Source of the DNA: Typhlomys cinereus
Taxonomy: Eukaryota; Chordata; Mammalia; Rodentia; Platacanthomyidae
Length of the DNA: 64,000 nucleotides
NCBI GenBank assembly: GCA_023101885.1
Contig: JALPQD010000044.1
Coordinates: 8,337,565 to 8,401,564 of the forward strand
Direction of reading: 5' to 3'
Part shown: piece by piece, positions 33,588 through 45,023 of the stretch
Numbering within the stretch: position 1 is the first letter of the stretch
Layout of the letters: each line of letters starts with the position of its first letter
Made by a program: the position numbers and the translations under genes
The notes under the pieces: model-generated
The model's database searches: none
Told to the model about the DNA's origin: nothing
What the model saw: only the letters and a program-made list of their open reading frames with translations

Positions 33588-35414
33588 TTAAGCTAGGGGT
33601 TGAGACCACCCACCAGGGACAATATTGAACCCCTCACAAGGCATAAATTGGGATCCAGAGGCTCCTGGAGAGAATCGTAAAATATAGAATCCTCCAATCC
33701 TGACAGTCATCCTGGAACAGCTCCTTCTTTCAGGTCCAAAAACCAAGAACAAATGTCAATAACTAGTTCAGGACCTACATGACGTAAACCAGGCTACTGT
33801 TATCCTGTACCTATCATTTCTAACCCCTACTCACACCTAAGTCTCATCCTCACTGAAGCTTCCTTTTTTACATACCTAGCTCTCAAACATGCATTTATTT
33901 TTTTTTAATGAATCTGACTGGCTCCCTTAAGTCAACCAGTCTTCTCCTTTCAGTGGGTAAATCTTGAAAATGGAAACAAAGGCTTACTGACCTAAACTAG
34001 ACTACCTTAAAGATTTAAAAATTATTCTCCAAAAAATTTTGGTAAGCTGTTAATCTTTGATTTAAGGACTCTGCATGGACTAACATGTCAGCATACTTCT
34101 CCAACATATTGATTATTTGCTATTGTTTGAGTGGATATAGAATTGTATAAAAGGAACACAGCTGCTCCTTACACTCATGTGAAAAGATCACTACAAGATT
34201 TCAAAGGAAAAGGTCCAGATCTGAAAAAAAAAAAAAACATAAAAAAACCAAAAAGTTATACAGAGACTTCAGTTTTCACCTAGCCCAGTACCAATTTGGT
34301 CCAGAAAGAAAGATAGCCATCTGTTCAACCTTACTTCCATTAACTTGGCATCAAATCTACAAATTTCTTGGCTATCAGTTTCTGTAAAATATGAATACCT
34401 AAGTTCTCTATCCTGGCAAAATCCCTTCTTTTTTTTTTCATTTCTTTTTTTTTATTTCCACTCATATAGACTTAACAGGTACACCCGTCCCCTCCCTCTC
34501 CCCTCCCATCTCCCAGTGCCTCCCCCTTCCATCCCCGGATCATCCTTAAATGTGCATGCCTAGCTCTCCTCTGGGTCCTACTCTCTGATGAGTGCTGAGG
34601 ACCCAGTGGCATTTCCCAGAACCCTTTCCTGTGTCCCACTTAAGCATAGGAACACTACTGTGGCTGTCAATCCCTTGCCTCCAAGGATCCTAATGCCTTT
34701 AGTCCATGCTAGACTTTGTAGGGTCAATAGTGTGTTGGACATTGCGCAAGGCATGCAAAGTCCAATTATGATTGCTTCGGCCCTAACTTGTGTGGAGTAT
34801 CTTGCATATCATTGCTCCTCCCATCCTTGTACTCTTACAATCTTACCGCCCCCTCTTCGGCAAATTTCCCTGAGCTTCAGGATGGGAGAGATTAGGCTGG
34901 CCTAGTTCCAGGTGGTTGATATAGAGTCTCTGACGTTCTGGATTATGGTTTGTTGATTTTTTTTTCAGTTTTGCTGCTCCTGCAATGCCCTTCACTCCAT
35001 CCTGATGGGTATTGGATGTTACCCCCTGGCCAGAGATAAAAAGCTGTTAAACTAGAGTCTTGTTATCACAGTATCTTCAAAGGTAGATGTAATAAAAGTA
35101 GGAAACTGCAGTGAGGAAGGGGTCAGCCACCCATTTACAAAATGGTTACTTTTTATCTGACAGATTATATGCCCTCCCCTTCTGGTGAGATCATATCCCC
35201 ATCAGTTGCAGATGATCAGGAAGGAAAGTCTGTGAACTTAACCAGATGTCTCATTACTTACTTGCAGTCCTTGATGGTGGCCTATTTTCTCTTCGGTAAC
35301 ATGGTCCCCTCTCTCCTTGTTTCTAGTGTGGCCCTCCTACCCCATCCCTCCTGTTCATATTCCTTGCAATTACTGTAGGTATTACAGAGATTGTGTCGCT
35401 AAGTGGGTTTGGTA

Positions 35415-38400
35415 CTAGGAGCCACCTATTAGGGAGTACATAAGGCGCTTAATTTTCTGGGTCTGAGATACTTCATTCAACATAATTGTTTCCAATCCCA
35501 TCCATTTCTTGGCAAATTCATCATTTTTGATGGCTGAGTAATACTCCATTGTATAAATGTACCACATTTTCCTTATCCACTCATCAACTGTTGGACATTT
35601 GGGTTGATTCCATGACTTTGCTATTATAAACAGTGCTGGTATGAACATGGTTGTGCTTGTGCCATGGAGGTGAATTTTTGCTGTATGGGGGATTACTCCC
35701 AAAAGTGGAATCGCAGGGTCATAAGGCATTTCAATCTTTAACTTCTTTAAGAATCGCCAGACGGCTCGCCAGAGTGGCTGTATGAGCCTGCATTCCCACC
35801 AGCAATGTAGGAGAGTTCCCCTCTCTCCACATCCTCTCCAGCAGTTGGTGTTTGTATTGTGGATTTTTGCCATCCTGACCGGGGTGAGATGATATCTCAG
35901 GGAAGTTTTGATTTGCATTTCCCTGATGGCTAAAGAAGTGGAGCATTTTTTAAGATATTTGTTAGACATTTTAATTTCATTCCTGGTAAAGTTTCTTTTA
36001 AGTTCCAGGGCCCATTTTTTAATTGGGCCATTGGTTTCCTTGATGTTTAGTTTTTTCTAAGTACTTTGTGCACTCTGGATAGTAGAGCTCTATCAGATAT
36101 GTGGTTAGTGAAGATTTTCTCCCATTCTGTGGGTTGCCTTTGTGCTCAAGTTACAATCTCTTTATCTGAACAGAAGCTCTTTAATTTCACAAGATCCCAA
36201 CTGTTGAGAGTTGGTAGCAGTGACTGTGCCATTGGATGTCTGTTTAGGAACTGTTGGCCTAGCCCAATCAGCTCGAGGGAGTTCCCTACCCTTTCAACTA
36301 TGGTTTTTATACTCTGGCTTATATCGAGGTCCTTGATCCATTTGGAATTAATTCTTGTACATGGTGACAAGTATGGATCCAGGTTTAATCTTCTGCATGT
36401 GGCTATCCAGTTTTGCCAGCACCATTTGTTGAAGATGCTGTTCTTTTTCCATTGGATTTTGTGGGCCCCTTTGTCAAAGACCAAATGGCTGTATTTTTGT
36501 GGGCTTATATATGGGTCTTCAATCCTTATCCATTGATCTGTGTGTCTATTTTGGAGCCAGTACCAGGCTGTTTTATAACTATGGATTCGTAGTATAGACT
36601 AAGGTTTGGCAGTGTTTTTGTTACTCAGGATTTCTTTTCCTATCCTGGGTCTTTTGTGCCTCCATATAATTTTGAGATTGTTTGGTCAACTTCTTTAAAG
36701 AATTGCTTTGGGATTTTAATTAGTATAGCGTTGAATATTTATATTGCCTTTGTTAGGATGGTCATTTTTATAATATTGACTCTACCAATCCAGGAACATA
36801 GGAGGTCTTTTCACCTTCTGGTGTCTTCTGCAATTTCTTTCTTTAGGGTATCAAAGTTTTCATTGTAAAGGTCTCTTACTTCCATGGTTAGGTTTATGCC
36901 AAGGTATTTCATTTTTTTAGGGGCTATAGTAAATGGGATTGTTTCTCTCAGGACTTTTTTACTTCTTTCATATAGGAAGGCCACTGATTTTTGTACATTT
37001 TTTTTGTATCCTGTCCACCCTGCTGAACTTCTGTATTAGTTCCAGGAGTTTCCTGGTGGAGTTTTTGGGAGCACTCAGGTATAAGATTATGTCATCTGCA
37101 CATAGAGATAACTTGACTTCTTCCTTGCTGATTTGAATCCCTTTTATCTCTATTTCTTGTCCTATGGCTTCAGCTAAGACTTCAAGTACAATATTGAGTA
37201 GAAGTGGTGAGAGTGGACAGCCTTGTCTAGTTCCTGATCGAAGCAGGAATGCTTCAAATTTTTCCCCATTGAGTATAATCCTTGCTGTAGGCTTGTATAC
37301 CACTTTTATTATATTGATAAAGGTTCCTTCCATTCTAACTGTCTTTGTGGTTTTGATCATAAAGGGCTATTGGATCTTGTCAAAAGCTTTTTCTGCATCT
37401 ATCGAGAGTATCATGTGGTCTTGGACTTTGGACTGGTTTACATGATGAATTACATTTATTGATTTGTGTATGTTGAACCAACCTTGTGTGCCTGGTATAA
37501 ACCTTACTTGATCTCCGTGAATGATCTTTTTGATATGTTTTTGAATCCAATTTGCTAAGACTTTATAGAGAATTTTTGCATCTGTGTTCATCAAAGAGAT
37601 TGGCCTATTGTTTTCTTTTTTAAGTGTATCTTCATTAAGTTTTGGGATTAAGACGATATTAGCTTCATAGAAAGAATTTGGTAGTATTCCTTCCCTTGCT
37701 ATTTGATGGAACAGTTTAAGGAATATTGGTGTTATTAGCTCATTAAATGTCTGGTAGAACTCTGTGCTGAATCCATCTGGTCCAGGACATTTTTTGGTGG
37801 GAAGATTCCAGATTACTTCATCAATTTCCTCATATGTTATAGGACTATTTAAATAATTCAGAACTTCCTGATTCAATTTAGGTAAGTTGTGTTTACTTAG
37901 GAATTCATCCATTTCTTTTGTGTAGTCAAATTTCACAGAGTATAAGTTTTTGAAATAAGATGTTATAATACTCTGAATTTATCGGGTATCAGTAGTGATA
38001 ACTCCATTTTCTACTTCTAATTTTGTTAATTTGTGTTTTCTCTCTCTTGCTTTTTGTTACTTTAGCTAGGGGTATATCAGTCTTGGTGATTTTTTCAAAG
38101 AACCAGCTTTTTGACTGGTTGATTCTCTGTATTGTTTTCCTTACCTCAAGTTCGGATATTTCTCCCCTGATTTTGCTGATCTCCTCTCTTCTACTGCTTT
38201 TGGGAATGGATTGCTCTAGTGTCTCTAAAGCTTTAAGCTGTATTGTTAGGTTATTTAGTTATGATGTTTCCATTTTTTGATATAGTCATTAAGAGCTATG
38301 ACTTACCTCTTAGGACAGCTTTCATTGTGTCCCAAAGATTTTGATAAGTTGTATTTTCATTATTGTTCACCAGGAAATCTTGAATTTCCTTTGTAATTTC

Positions 38401-39193
38401 TTCCTGAATCCAATTCTCATTCAGCATCATAGTATTTAGTTTCCAGGACTTATTGTATTTTCTATTGTTTGTTGTGTTGTGGATGTCAAGCTTTATACCA
38501 TGGTGGTCTGATAGGGTACAGGCTAGAATTTCAACTTTCCTGTATATTTGGAGATTCGTTTTGTGGCCCAATATGTGATGTATTTTGGAGAAAGTTCTGT
38601 GTGCTGCTGAGAAAAATGTGTATTCTTTGGTGCGTGGATGAAAAGTTCGATAGAGAACCTGTAAGATCCATTTCAGCAAGGGTTTGATTAAATTTTGAAG
38701 TGTCTCTGTTCAGCTTTTGACATGTTGATCTATCCGATGTTGAGAGGGTGGTGTTGAAATCCCAGAGAATTATCATTTTGGGGTTGATTTCTTGCTTTAG
38801 GTGTTGTAGTGTGTGCTTAATGAATGTGGAGGGTCTCATATTAGGTGCATATATGTTCAGTATTGTGAAGTCTTCCTGGTGAATTGTACCTGTGACTAAA
38901 ATGTAGTATCCATCTGTGTCTCTTATGATTTTTTTTGTTTTGAAGTCCACTTTGTCTGACAGCATAATGGCTACCCCTGCCTGTTTCTTGGATCCATTAG
39001 CTTGCAGAATTTTGGACCAGCCTTTTATTTTTAGGATGTGCCTATCTTTTGTGGTGAGATGAGTTTTCTGAAGGCAGCAGATTGATTGGTTGTGATTTTT
39101 AATCCAAGTTTGTAATCTATGTCTCTTGATTGGTGAGTTAATTCCATTGACATTTAATGTTATAATGGAGAAATTATTTTTAATTCTGGACAT
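35415..39193 (-). pseudogene. L1 K ORF2, inactivated
   Basis: Starts MSRIKNNFSIITLNVNG at 39193. Two endonuclease residues are wrong: CLQKTH where the family has CLQETH (catalytic Glu to Lys), and ILWDFNTTLS where it has ILGDFNTALS. The RT shows [34 protein letters not shown] and CADDIILYL (FADD equivalent). The C-terminus has [18 protein letters not shown] and ends SLIGGS. At least five frameshifts or stops split it (breaks near 38640, 38290, 37960, 37360 and 36960-36540). Confidence 0.92.
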
Positions 39194-39250
39194 TTTTTAT
39201 GTTTAGTGGCTTTTGTAAGTGTATTATTTGGCTTTTAGGTTTTGGTGGTA

Positions 39251-40293
39251 TTATACTTCCGTTCTGTCCTCCTGGATACACTTGGTTTTTTTTTCTTCAA
39301 ACTTTAGTATCATTTATAGCATTTTTTGAAGGTCTGGTTTGGTAGACATGTAAGCTTTCAAGTTGTCGTTGTGCTGGAAAACTTTTCTTTCTCCCTCGAT
39401 CATTATGGATTGTTTTGCTGGGTGTATTAGCCTGGGTTCAAATTTTACTCATTTAATAGTTGAAGTACGTCTCTCCAAGCTCTTCTTGCTTTTACTGTTT
39501 CCATTAAGAAGTCATTTGTTATTTTAATAAGTTTACCTTTAAAAGTGACTTACTTTTTTTCTCTCAAAGCTCTCAGCACCTTTTCTTTGTCTTGAATGTG
39601 GAGTGTTTTGACTATTACTTGCTGTGACAAGTTTCTATTTCAGTCATATCTTTGGACTGCAGAATGCCTCTTGTATTTGGATGGGCCTCTATCCTTTAGA
39701 TGAGGGAAGTTTTCCTTGATGATCATTTGAAAAATTTCCTCAAGCTGTGGTATTTTGGGATTCTTGTTCTGGTATTCCATGAATGCGAATGTTAAGCTTC
39801 TTCAGGGTGTCCCATAACTCTTGAATATTTCTCTCAAGTATCTTTTTGGCTTTATCAACCTCTTCCATTGAGCTGGTTAATATTCCCACCTATCTTCAAG
39901 ATCTGAAATTCTATTTTCTGCTTCGTTAGTTCTGCTGATAAGACTCAGTTGAGTTCTGGGTTGAAGATAACTTGTCTTTTAGTTCAATTTTAAACTCTAT
40001 TCTATGCCTATTTTTGTTTCTTCCACTGCTTTTCTCAACTCCTCCAAGTGTCTGTTGTGTTCCTGTTCAAAGTAGTTGATGTGGTTATTTAACTCCTCCC
40101 AGATTTCCTCTTTCATAGTGTTGATCATGGTAATGATCATGCTTTGAAATTCGTTGTCCTGGGGCTGGCTTTCTTGGCTATTTTCTGTGAATTTGTTTTG
40201 GTTTGATTCTATGATTATGGGGTTAATTTTTTCAGTGGGAGATTTATCTTCTTGGGTTTTGTTTCTCATGGATCTGTGTTTTGACTTGGGCAT
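39251..40293 (-). pseudogene. L1 K ORF1, degraded
   Basis: Starts MPKSKHRSMRNKTQEDKSP; the first 98 residues are open (coiled-coil beginning HLEELRKAVEETKIGIE), after which frameshifts accumulate. The RRM and C-terminal domain can be followed by similarity to 39300-39900 but not in one frame. Confidence 0.85.
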
Positions 40294-40840
40294 TGTTGTT
40301 TTATCTCTTAAGACCTTTCAGATTCGGTGTGTTTTTGAATAAACTGATCTAGTTGGTATTAATATTCTCTGGCAGTTATTGCTAGTGGTTGCCTTGGAGG
40401 TGGGTACATTTGTCTGTTGTTATTATTTCCTGGGTGGAGGTATTCGGCTGTTAGTACATCAATTAAGAAAGGTCTAGTAGACAGGAGGTGAATATTAATG
40501 TGGTAGTTACTTTTACAATTTAGTACCTTGATGATATGTGAGGGTGAGTGCTATAGTCCCTGGAGTTTTATATGGTTTGGGGGTGGCTATATGGAAAAGT
40601 TAATCTACAGTGATTAATAATTGAAAGAGGCAGGATGGTAAAAAGGAGTTTACTTGTCTTTGGGCTGGCTGTGAAGAATCTCTCCCCTGTGATAGGATGA
40701 TTTTAGAGGACTTCAGATGTATGGCGTTCATTCTCTGGAGTTTTGCTTGGGTTCTCTTTGGATTCTGTTGGTTTCTGAGATGCTAGGGTGACCAGGAGCA
40801 TCTGGAGCAGTTGAGCGGGTGGACCAGCAAAAAGGTATTT
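40294..40840 (-). promoter_or_regulatory. L1 K 5'UTR, older long type
   Basis: Collinear with 16640-17110 of L1 A (shared phrases 'gtgaatattaatgtggtag', 'ggtggctatatggaaaag', 'ttttagaggacttcagatg'). The distal monomer of A is not recognisable here, so the 5' end is truncated or different. Promoter role inferred. Confidence 0.65.
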
Positions 40841-41600
40841 TTTTTTTAGTTTTATAAACATATTGTCACTTGATTTTTTGACAAAAGTGCCAAACATACA
40901 CAATTGAAAAAAAGGCATATTCAACAAGTGGTACTGAAAAAATTGTATATCTACATGTAGATGAATGAAAGTTGACTGATGCATCTCGACTTACACCAAA
41001 ATTAACTCCAAATAGATTAAAGATCTCAATATTAAATTTGAAAATCTGAAACTACTAAAAGAAAGAACAGGGAGCACTTGAATTGATAGACCTAGGTGAA
41101 GATTTTCTGAACAGAATCCCAACCACACAGGAAACAATAAGTGGTACTTTCATGAAATTAAAAAGTTTTTGTCCTTCAAGAGAAACTGTTAATTGTGCAA
41201 AAAGACATTCCCCAAAAGGGAAAATCTTTACTAGTTATGAGTCTGACAGAAGACTAACCTCTAGACTATACAAAGAACTAAAAAAAAAAATACCAAGACA
41301 ACAAACAGTCAAATTTAAAAAATTGGTCCTAGAACTGAAAATAGACTTTTTTTAAAAAGAAATTCAAATGGCAAAGAAATCACATAAAAAGTGCTCAAGA
41401 ATCCTGGTCATCGGGGAAATGCAAATTAAACTACCTTGCAATGCCATCTTACCCCAGTCAGAGTAGCTAAAATCAAGAACATAAACAACTAATGCTCGTG
41501 AAGATATGGAGAAAAAGTAACACTTCTCCACTACTGGTGGGAATGTGAACTTGTATAGCCAGTTTTGAAATAAGTATCCCTTAGAAAGCTAAAAATAGAG

Positions 41601-42177
41601 TGTCATAGTTAGGCATAGGTGTCAATTTGAAGGCTGTGGGTTTGAGCTCTGGGCACATTTGTGGAGAATTAGTGGTTGGATTAAGCCCAGAGCAAACCTG
41701 CAGGAGATTGTCTAGCTGATGGGGAAGGCCCAGCCTATGGTGGGTGGGACTAGGCCCTGAACGAGCATTCATTGTTTATGTTCTTGATTTTAGCTTCTCT
41801 GACTGGGATAAGATGGCATTGCAAGGTAGTTTAATTTGCATTTCTCCGATGACCAGGATTCTTGGGCACTTTTTATGCGATTTCTTTGCCATTTGAATTT
41901 CTTTTTAAAAAAAGTCTATTTTCAGAGCTGGTTGAGGAAGTCAGCATCCTTTTGTACACTTGGCCAGACATGCTGGTCTGGCAAGCAAGGATCGTCCCTC
42001 TCTCAGCCATTACGTACAGATGGTGTGGCCAGTTCCCTTGGCCTTGATGTTGGTGTGAGCTCTCCTGTCAAGCTGGACTGAAAACTGTAACAAGGAATTG
42101 TAAGAGAGAATAAATTCCTTGTTCCCTTAAGCTATTTGATGATCATTTATCAGCAACCATGCAGGTGAACTGCAACA
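41601..42177 (+). mobile_element. Solo MaLR-type LTR with internal templated insert
   Basis: Same family as 25698-26109, here in sense: TGTCATAGTTAGGC..., GTGTCAATTTGA, GGTGGGACTAGGCCC, CAAGCTGGACTG, a TAAATT/ATAAA-like stretch, CCTTGTTCCCTTAAG, ending GAACTGCAACA. Perfect 5-bp TSD TAGAG at 41596-41600 and 42178-42182. Compared with the other copy it lacks about 14 bases ('ggataaatcacag') and instead carries 165 bases at 41761-41925 that are an inverted copy of the flanking L1. Confidence 0.88.
41761..41925 (-). repeat. 165-bp inverted duplicate of 41335-41499
   Basis: Reverse-complementing 41335-41499 and laying it on 41761-41925 gives equal length, no gaps and, by my count, 7 mismatches in 165 (about 4%). 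The source is old L1 sequence 100 bases outside the LTR; the copy sits inside the LTR. The arms could pair as a hairpin with a 261-base loop. Confidence 0.93.
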
Positions 42178-42528
42178 TAGAGCAACTATATGACCCAGCT
42201 ATACCACTTCTGGGACTATTCCAAAACTACTCTACATCTTGCTACAAAGACACTTGTACATCCTTGTTCGTTGTAGCTCTATTTACAATAACAAGGAAAT
42301 GGTATCAGCCTACATGGTCTTCAACAGAGGAATTGGTAATGAAAATATGGTACATACATACTATGGATTACTGCTCACCCATCAAGAAGGATGAAATTAT
42401 GGAATTGCTGATAGATGGATAGAAGTGGAAAATATAAAACTAAACAATATTTCTCAGACACAGAAAAGTAAAACCTACGAATATTGGATGCAACTATATA
42501 GAAACCTCCTATATTATCAATATGTCAG

Positions 42529-42935
42529 TGGAATTGTTAATCCTGAGTGTCAACTTGACCACACCTGGCATTAACTAAGATCAGTTGAGACCACCTGAAA
42601 AGATTATCTAGATCAATATATTTAAATACAAAGACCAGCCCTAGATCGGATTGGAACTTCCCAGTAGGGGACCAGATAAAAGGACCACAGAACAGAAGAC
42701 TGGGAAGAAGAGAAACTCTCCAGGAATCCTCCAGCCTTCAGCCATCACCCACTAGCCTACTGGATGTTTTCAGTGATATAGCCTACCTCCAGCTTCAACC
42801 AACAGCCATGTCACCTCCATCATGAAAGACTGTTTCTCCTCTCTGGAACCATAAGTTAAATAAATCTCCCTTTCTCCCTTAAATTGATTGACTTTGAATG
42901 TTCTCTCACAGCAATAGTTAAGAGTAACCATTACA
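42529..42935 (+). mobile_element. Second solo MaLR-type LTR
   Basis: 407 bp, TGGAATTGTT...CATTACA, with perfect 5-bp TSD GTCAG (42524-42528 and 42936-42940). It contains GTGTCAACTTGAC near the start, a GATAAAAGG TATA-like box about 42675, AAATAAATC as polyadenylation signal about 42860, and ends CAGCAATAGTTAAGAGTAAC-. A different subfamily from 41601, but close to the LTR of the element at 43020-45006. Confidence 0.88.
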
Positions 42936-43019
42936 GTCAGGAACAAAAGGGGAATAAGAATAGACATTCCCTGTATAGAGAAAAGGAAGATAGAGCAAAA
43001 TTAAAAACATACCTTGGGA

Positions 43020-45006
43020 AGCAGTCTTGCAGCTCTCAGCTTCCAAGATGTCTGCAGTGACTTAGCCTCCTCCAGCTTTGATCAACCAGCCATGCAGCCT
43101 CTGCTTTGAGAGACTGCACCTTTTCTCTGGAATCATAAGCTGAATAAACCTCTCTTTCTCCCTTAAGTTGATTGACTTTGGGTGTTCTCTCACAGCAATA
43201 GTTAAGAGTAACCGTTACAGAAATTGGTATCAGGTAGTGGGGTATTGCTGTGAGATTAAGAACAGCTGGTACCACAATGTGAAGCTGTTTGTGAAGCTGA
43301 GAGAAATTGGTACCCAGCAGTATGGCCAATGCTGTGATGTGACTAGTGTGCCTTTGGAACTGTTTGTTGGAGAAATATGGAGAACTTTGGGACTTTGTGC
43401 TGGGAAAGTCTTTTGCTTCTTGGTGGTTGGGCCAAAGGGGCCTTTCTCGTGAGAGCTAAGAGGAGAGCAATGCTGTGAGAGACGCAGACAGTGGAAGCCC
43501 AGCTTGTGATGGTCCAGAGGGGAACAGAGACTGTGTTTGCAACTGGATGAGTGACACATGGAGCCATGTGTTGGCCGAGAGTTTAGTCAAGTTTTGCTCT
43601 CATACTGAAAGTTTGCCTGAAATTAAGCTGGAGTGCTTGGCGGAGGAAATTTCAAAGCAATGTAGTCTTGACAATGTGATATGGCTACTTTTTAGTTGTC
43701 TTCAGAGTTATGAAAAAGAGTAAAGAATCAGGCAGGAAGAAGTAAAAATTGTAAGATCCAATGATGAAAATACAATGGCAAACTTAAAGAGTTGAACCAG
43801 AAAGAAGCAGAGAACAAAGAGATAGCTCCATTTATAAATCAAAACCTGCTCTTAATTTGAATAATAGGAAAGGCCCTAGCTTGAGGGCAAGATCCTCAAG
43901 GAAGGCTCCCACTCATAAGAATGCAAATCCTTTCAGAAGACTGGAGCTAAAGGGTGGAGTTCCAAAGCAAGAGTTGGTTTCTCTTACCAAGCAACTGCCC
44001 ACGAGTGAGAGATGGTCAATATAGAGAAGCAGAATCAGCTGTGATTCAAGGGGGCCAGTCTTTGCAAAGTCGTCCATGTGGTTCTGGTTTTAGAGGCATC
44101 AGTGATGCAAGAGGGAGATCACGGAGTCCTCCTCCAAGATTTCAAAAATTGGCAGAATCCAGGCATCATGAGGCAAAAAGCCTGCAGTTTAGAAGCCCAA
44201 GAAGAGCAATTTGTGCTGTGGAGTTAAAGCCTGGTTTGCCATTGAGAAGTAAAGATGTTAGAGATTCCAGACACAATGTGGGACACCTGCCAAAGAGAGC
44301 TGTATACCCTGGGAGGAGTCACTCAAGAGACCAACGTATTCTATGGGCAGCTGCATTGGAGGAGTGGAACCAAAGCCCTTTGGAACTGAGATGATTTCAA
44401 CAAGACGCTCACCTGTTGGACTTGTTGCTGCAAGATTTGGAGTTTGTCCTGCTGGTTTTTGGTCTTGTTATGGACCGATCTTTCCTGGATATGCCCCCCA
44501 TTCCTTCCTTTTGGAATGGGAATGTTTATTCTGTGCCATTGTATGTTAAAAGTATGTAACTTGTATTTTGATTTTCTAGGAGGCTTTGGACTTTGGACTT
44601 TTGGACTGTTGGCACTACCATTGTAGTCTATGAAGACTTTTAAAGTTGGAGTAAGTATGGTTTGCATAATGAGATGGCAATGAGCCTGTGGGGGCCAGAG
44701 GTGGAATGTCATGGTTTGAAATGTGTCCCCCACAGTCTCATGTGTTTGGCAAGGTCATGGCACCTTGAGAGGTGGAGCCTTGCTGGAGGAAGGCAGTCAC
44801 AAGGGGTGGGCCTTGAGGTGGATTAGTCCCACCCTACCTCCAGAAGTCGGCCTTTGCTGCAAGCAGTCTTGCAGCTCTCAGCTTCCAAGATGTCTGCGGT
44901 GACTTAGCCTCCTCCAGCTTTGGTCAGCCAGCCATGCCACCTCTGCTTTGAGAGACTGTACCTTTCCTCTGGAACTGTAAGCTGAATAAACCTCCCTTTT
45001 TCCTTA
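43020..45006 (+). mobile_element. MaLR element shaped like an L1-made retrocopy
   Basis: The left end starts inside an LTR at 'agcagtcttgcagctctcag' (R), runs through R-U5 to ...CCGTTACA (about 43219), then a tRNA-Leu-type primer site region 'attggtatcaggtagtgggg' and about 1.5 kb of internal sequence. The 3' LTR starts TGTCATGGTTTGAAATG (44708) but ends just after AATAAA in 'ctgaataaacctccc', with a poly(A). So U3 is absent at the left and U5 at the right: the layout of an mRNA. AAAAACATACCTTGGGA (43003-43019) and AAAAAAATACCTTGGGA (45007-45023) give a TSD of about 17 bp, beginning at an L1-type TT/AAAA site. Internal open frames (for example 43954-44394) have no retroviral motif I recognise. 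Confidence 0.82.
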
Positions 45007-45023
45007 AAAAAAATACCTTGGGA

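Larger units (their letters stand above)
32425..34415 (+). pseudogene. Class I ERV protease-RT remnant
   Basis: The protease piece contains IVDTGVEH with the DTG catalytic triplet (GTAGACACAGGA, 32449-32460) and ends with a GRDLL-like segment (SWDLLGEL) and ITFNSHSQVALTL near 32640-32700. Pol start: SLWAEDNPPRH near 33070-33110. RT after the SINE insertions: IQRLLERI, SSWN..FFQVQKPRTN, VQDLHDVNQATV (33755-33795), TRLP..FKNSPT-like, and near 34330 FLG-like then FCKI.IPKFSILAKSL. The layout is gammaretroviral pol. It is broken by stops and by SINEs at about 32750-33015 and 33143-33587, and ends at the tail of L1 K. Confidence 0.75.
34418..40840 (-). mobile_element. L1 K: long L1 with older 5'UTR
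   Basis: Uninterrupted and about 6.4 kb: tail and 3'UTR (34418-35414), ORF2 (35415-39193), ORF1 (39251-40293) and 5'UTR (40294-40840). It is more diverged than F, J and S. The left flank is ERV pol, and the right flank is an unrelated old L1, with no TSD visible, so one side has probably been altered by deletion. Its 5'UTR matches that of L1 A. Confidence 0.88.
40850..42523 (+). mobile_element. Old L1 ORF2 3' half
   Basis: Old diverged L1 on the plus strand: 'gattttttgacaaaagtgcc', RT-thumb and C-terminal sequence (RIPTTQETISGTFMKLKSF, then PSRETVNCAKRHSP), and after the LTR 'agctataccacttctggg' and 'acatactatggattactgctc' near the end of ORF2. The solo LTR 41601-42177 interrupts it. Sequence 42941-43002 and 45024 onward may be its 3'UTR, but I cannot confirm that. 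Confidence 0.8.

Noticed and set aside
43954..44394. 146-residue open frame as a novel gene
   Set aside because: It lies inside the MaLR internal region, has no start context or recognisable domain, and similar non-coding frames are common in such regions.
42529..45023. A single MaLR provirus with LTRs at 42529 and 44708
   Set aside because: The LTR at 42529-42935 has its own complete 5-bp TSD and about 60 bases of separate flank before the second element begins, so they are two insertions.
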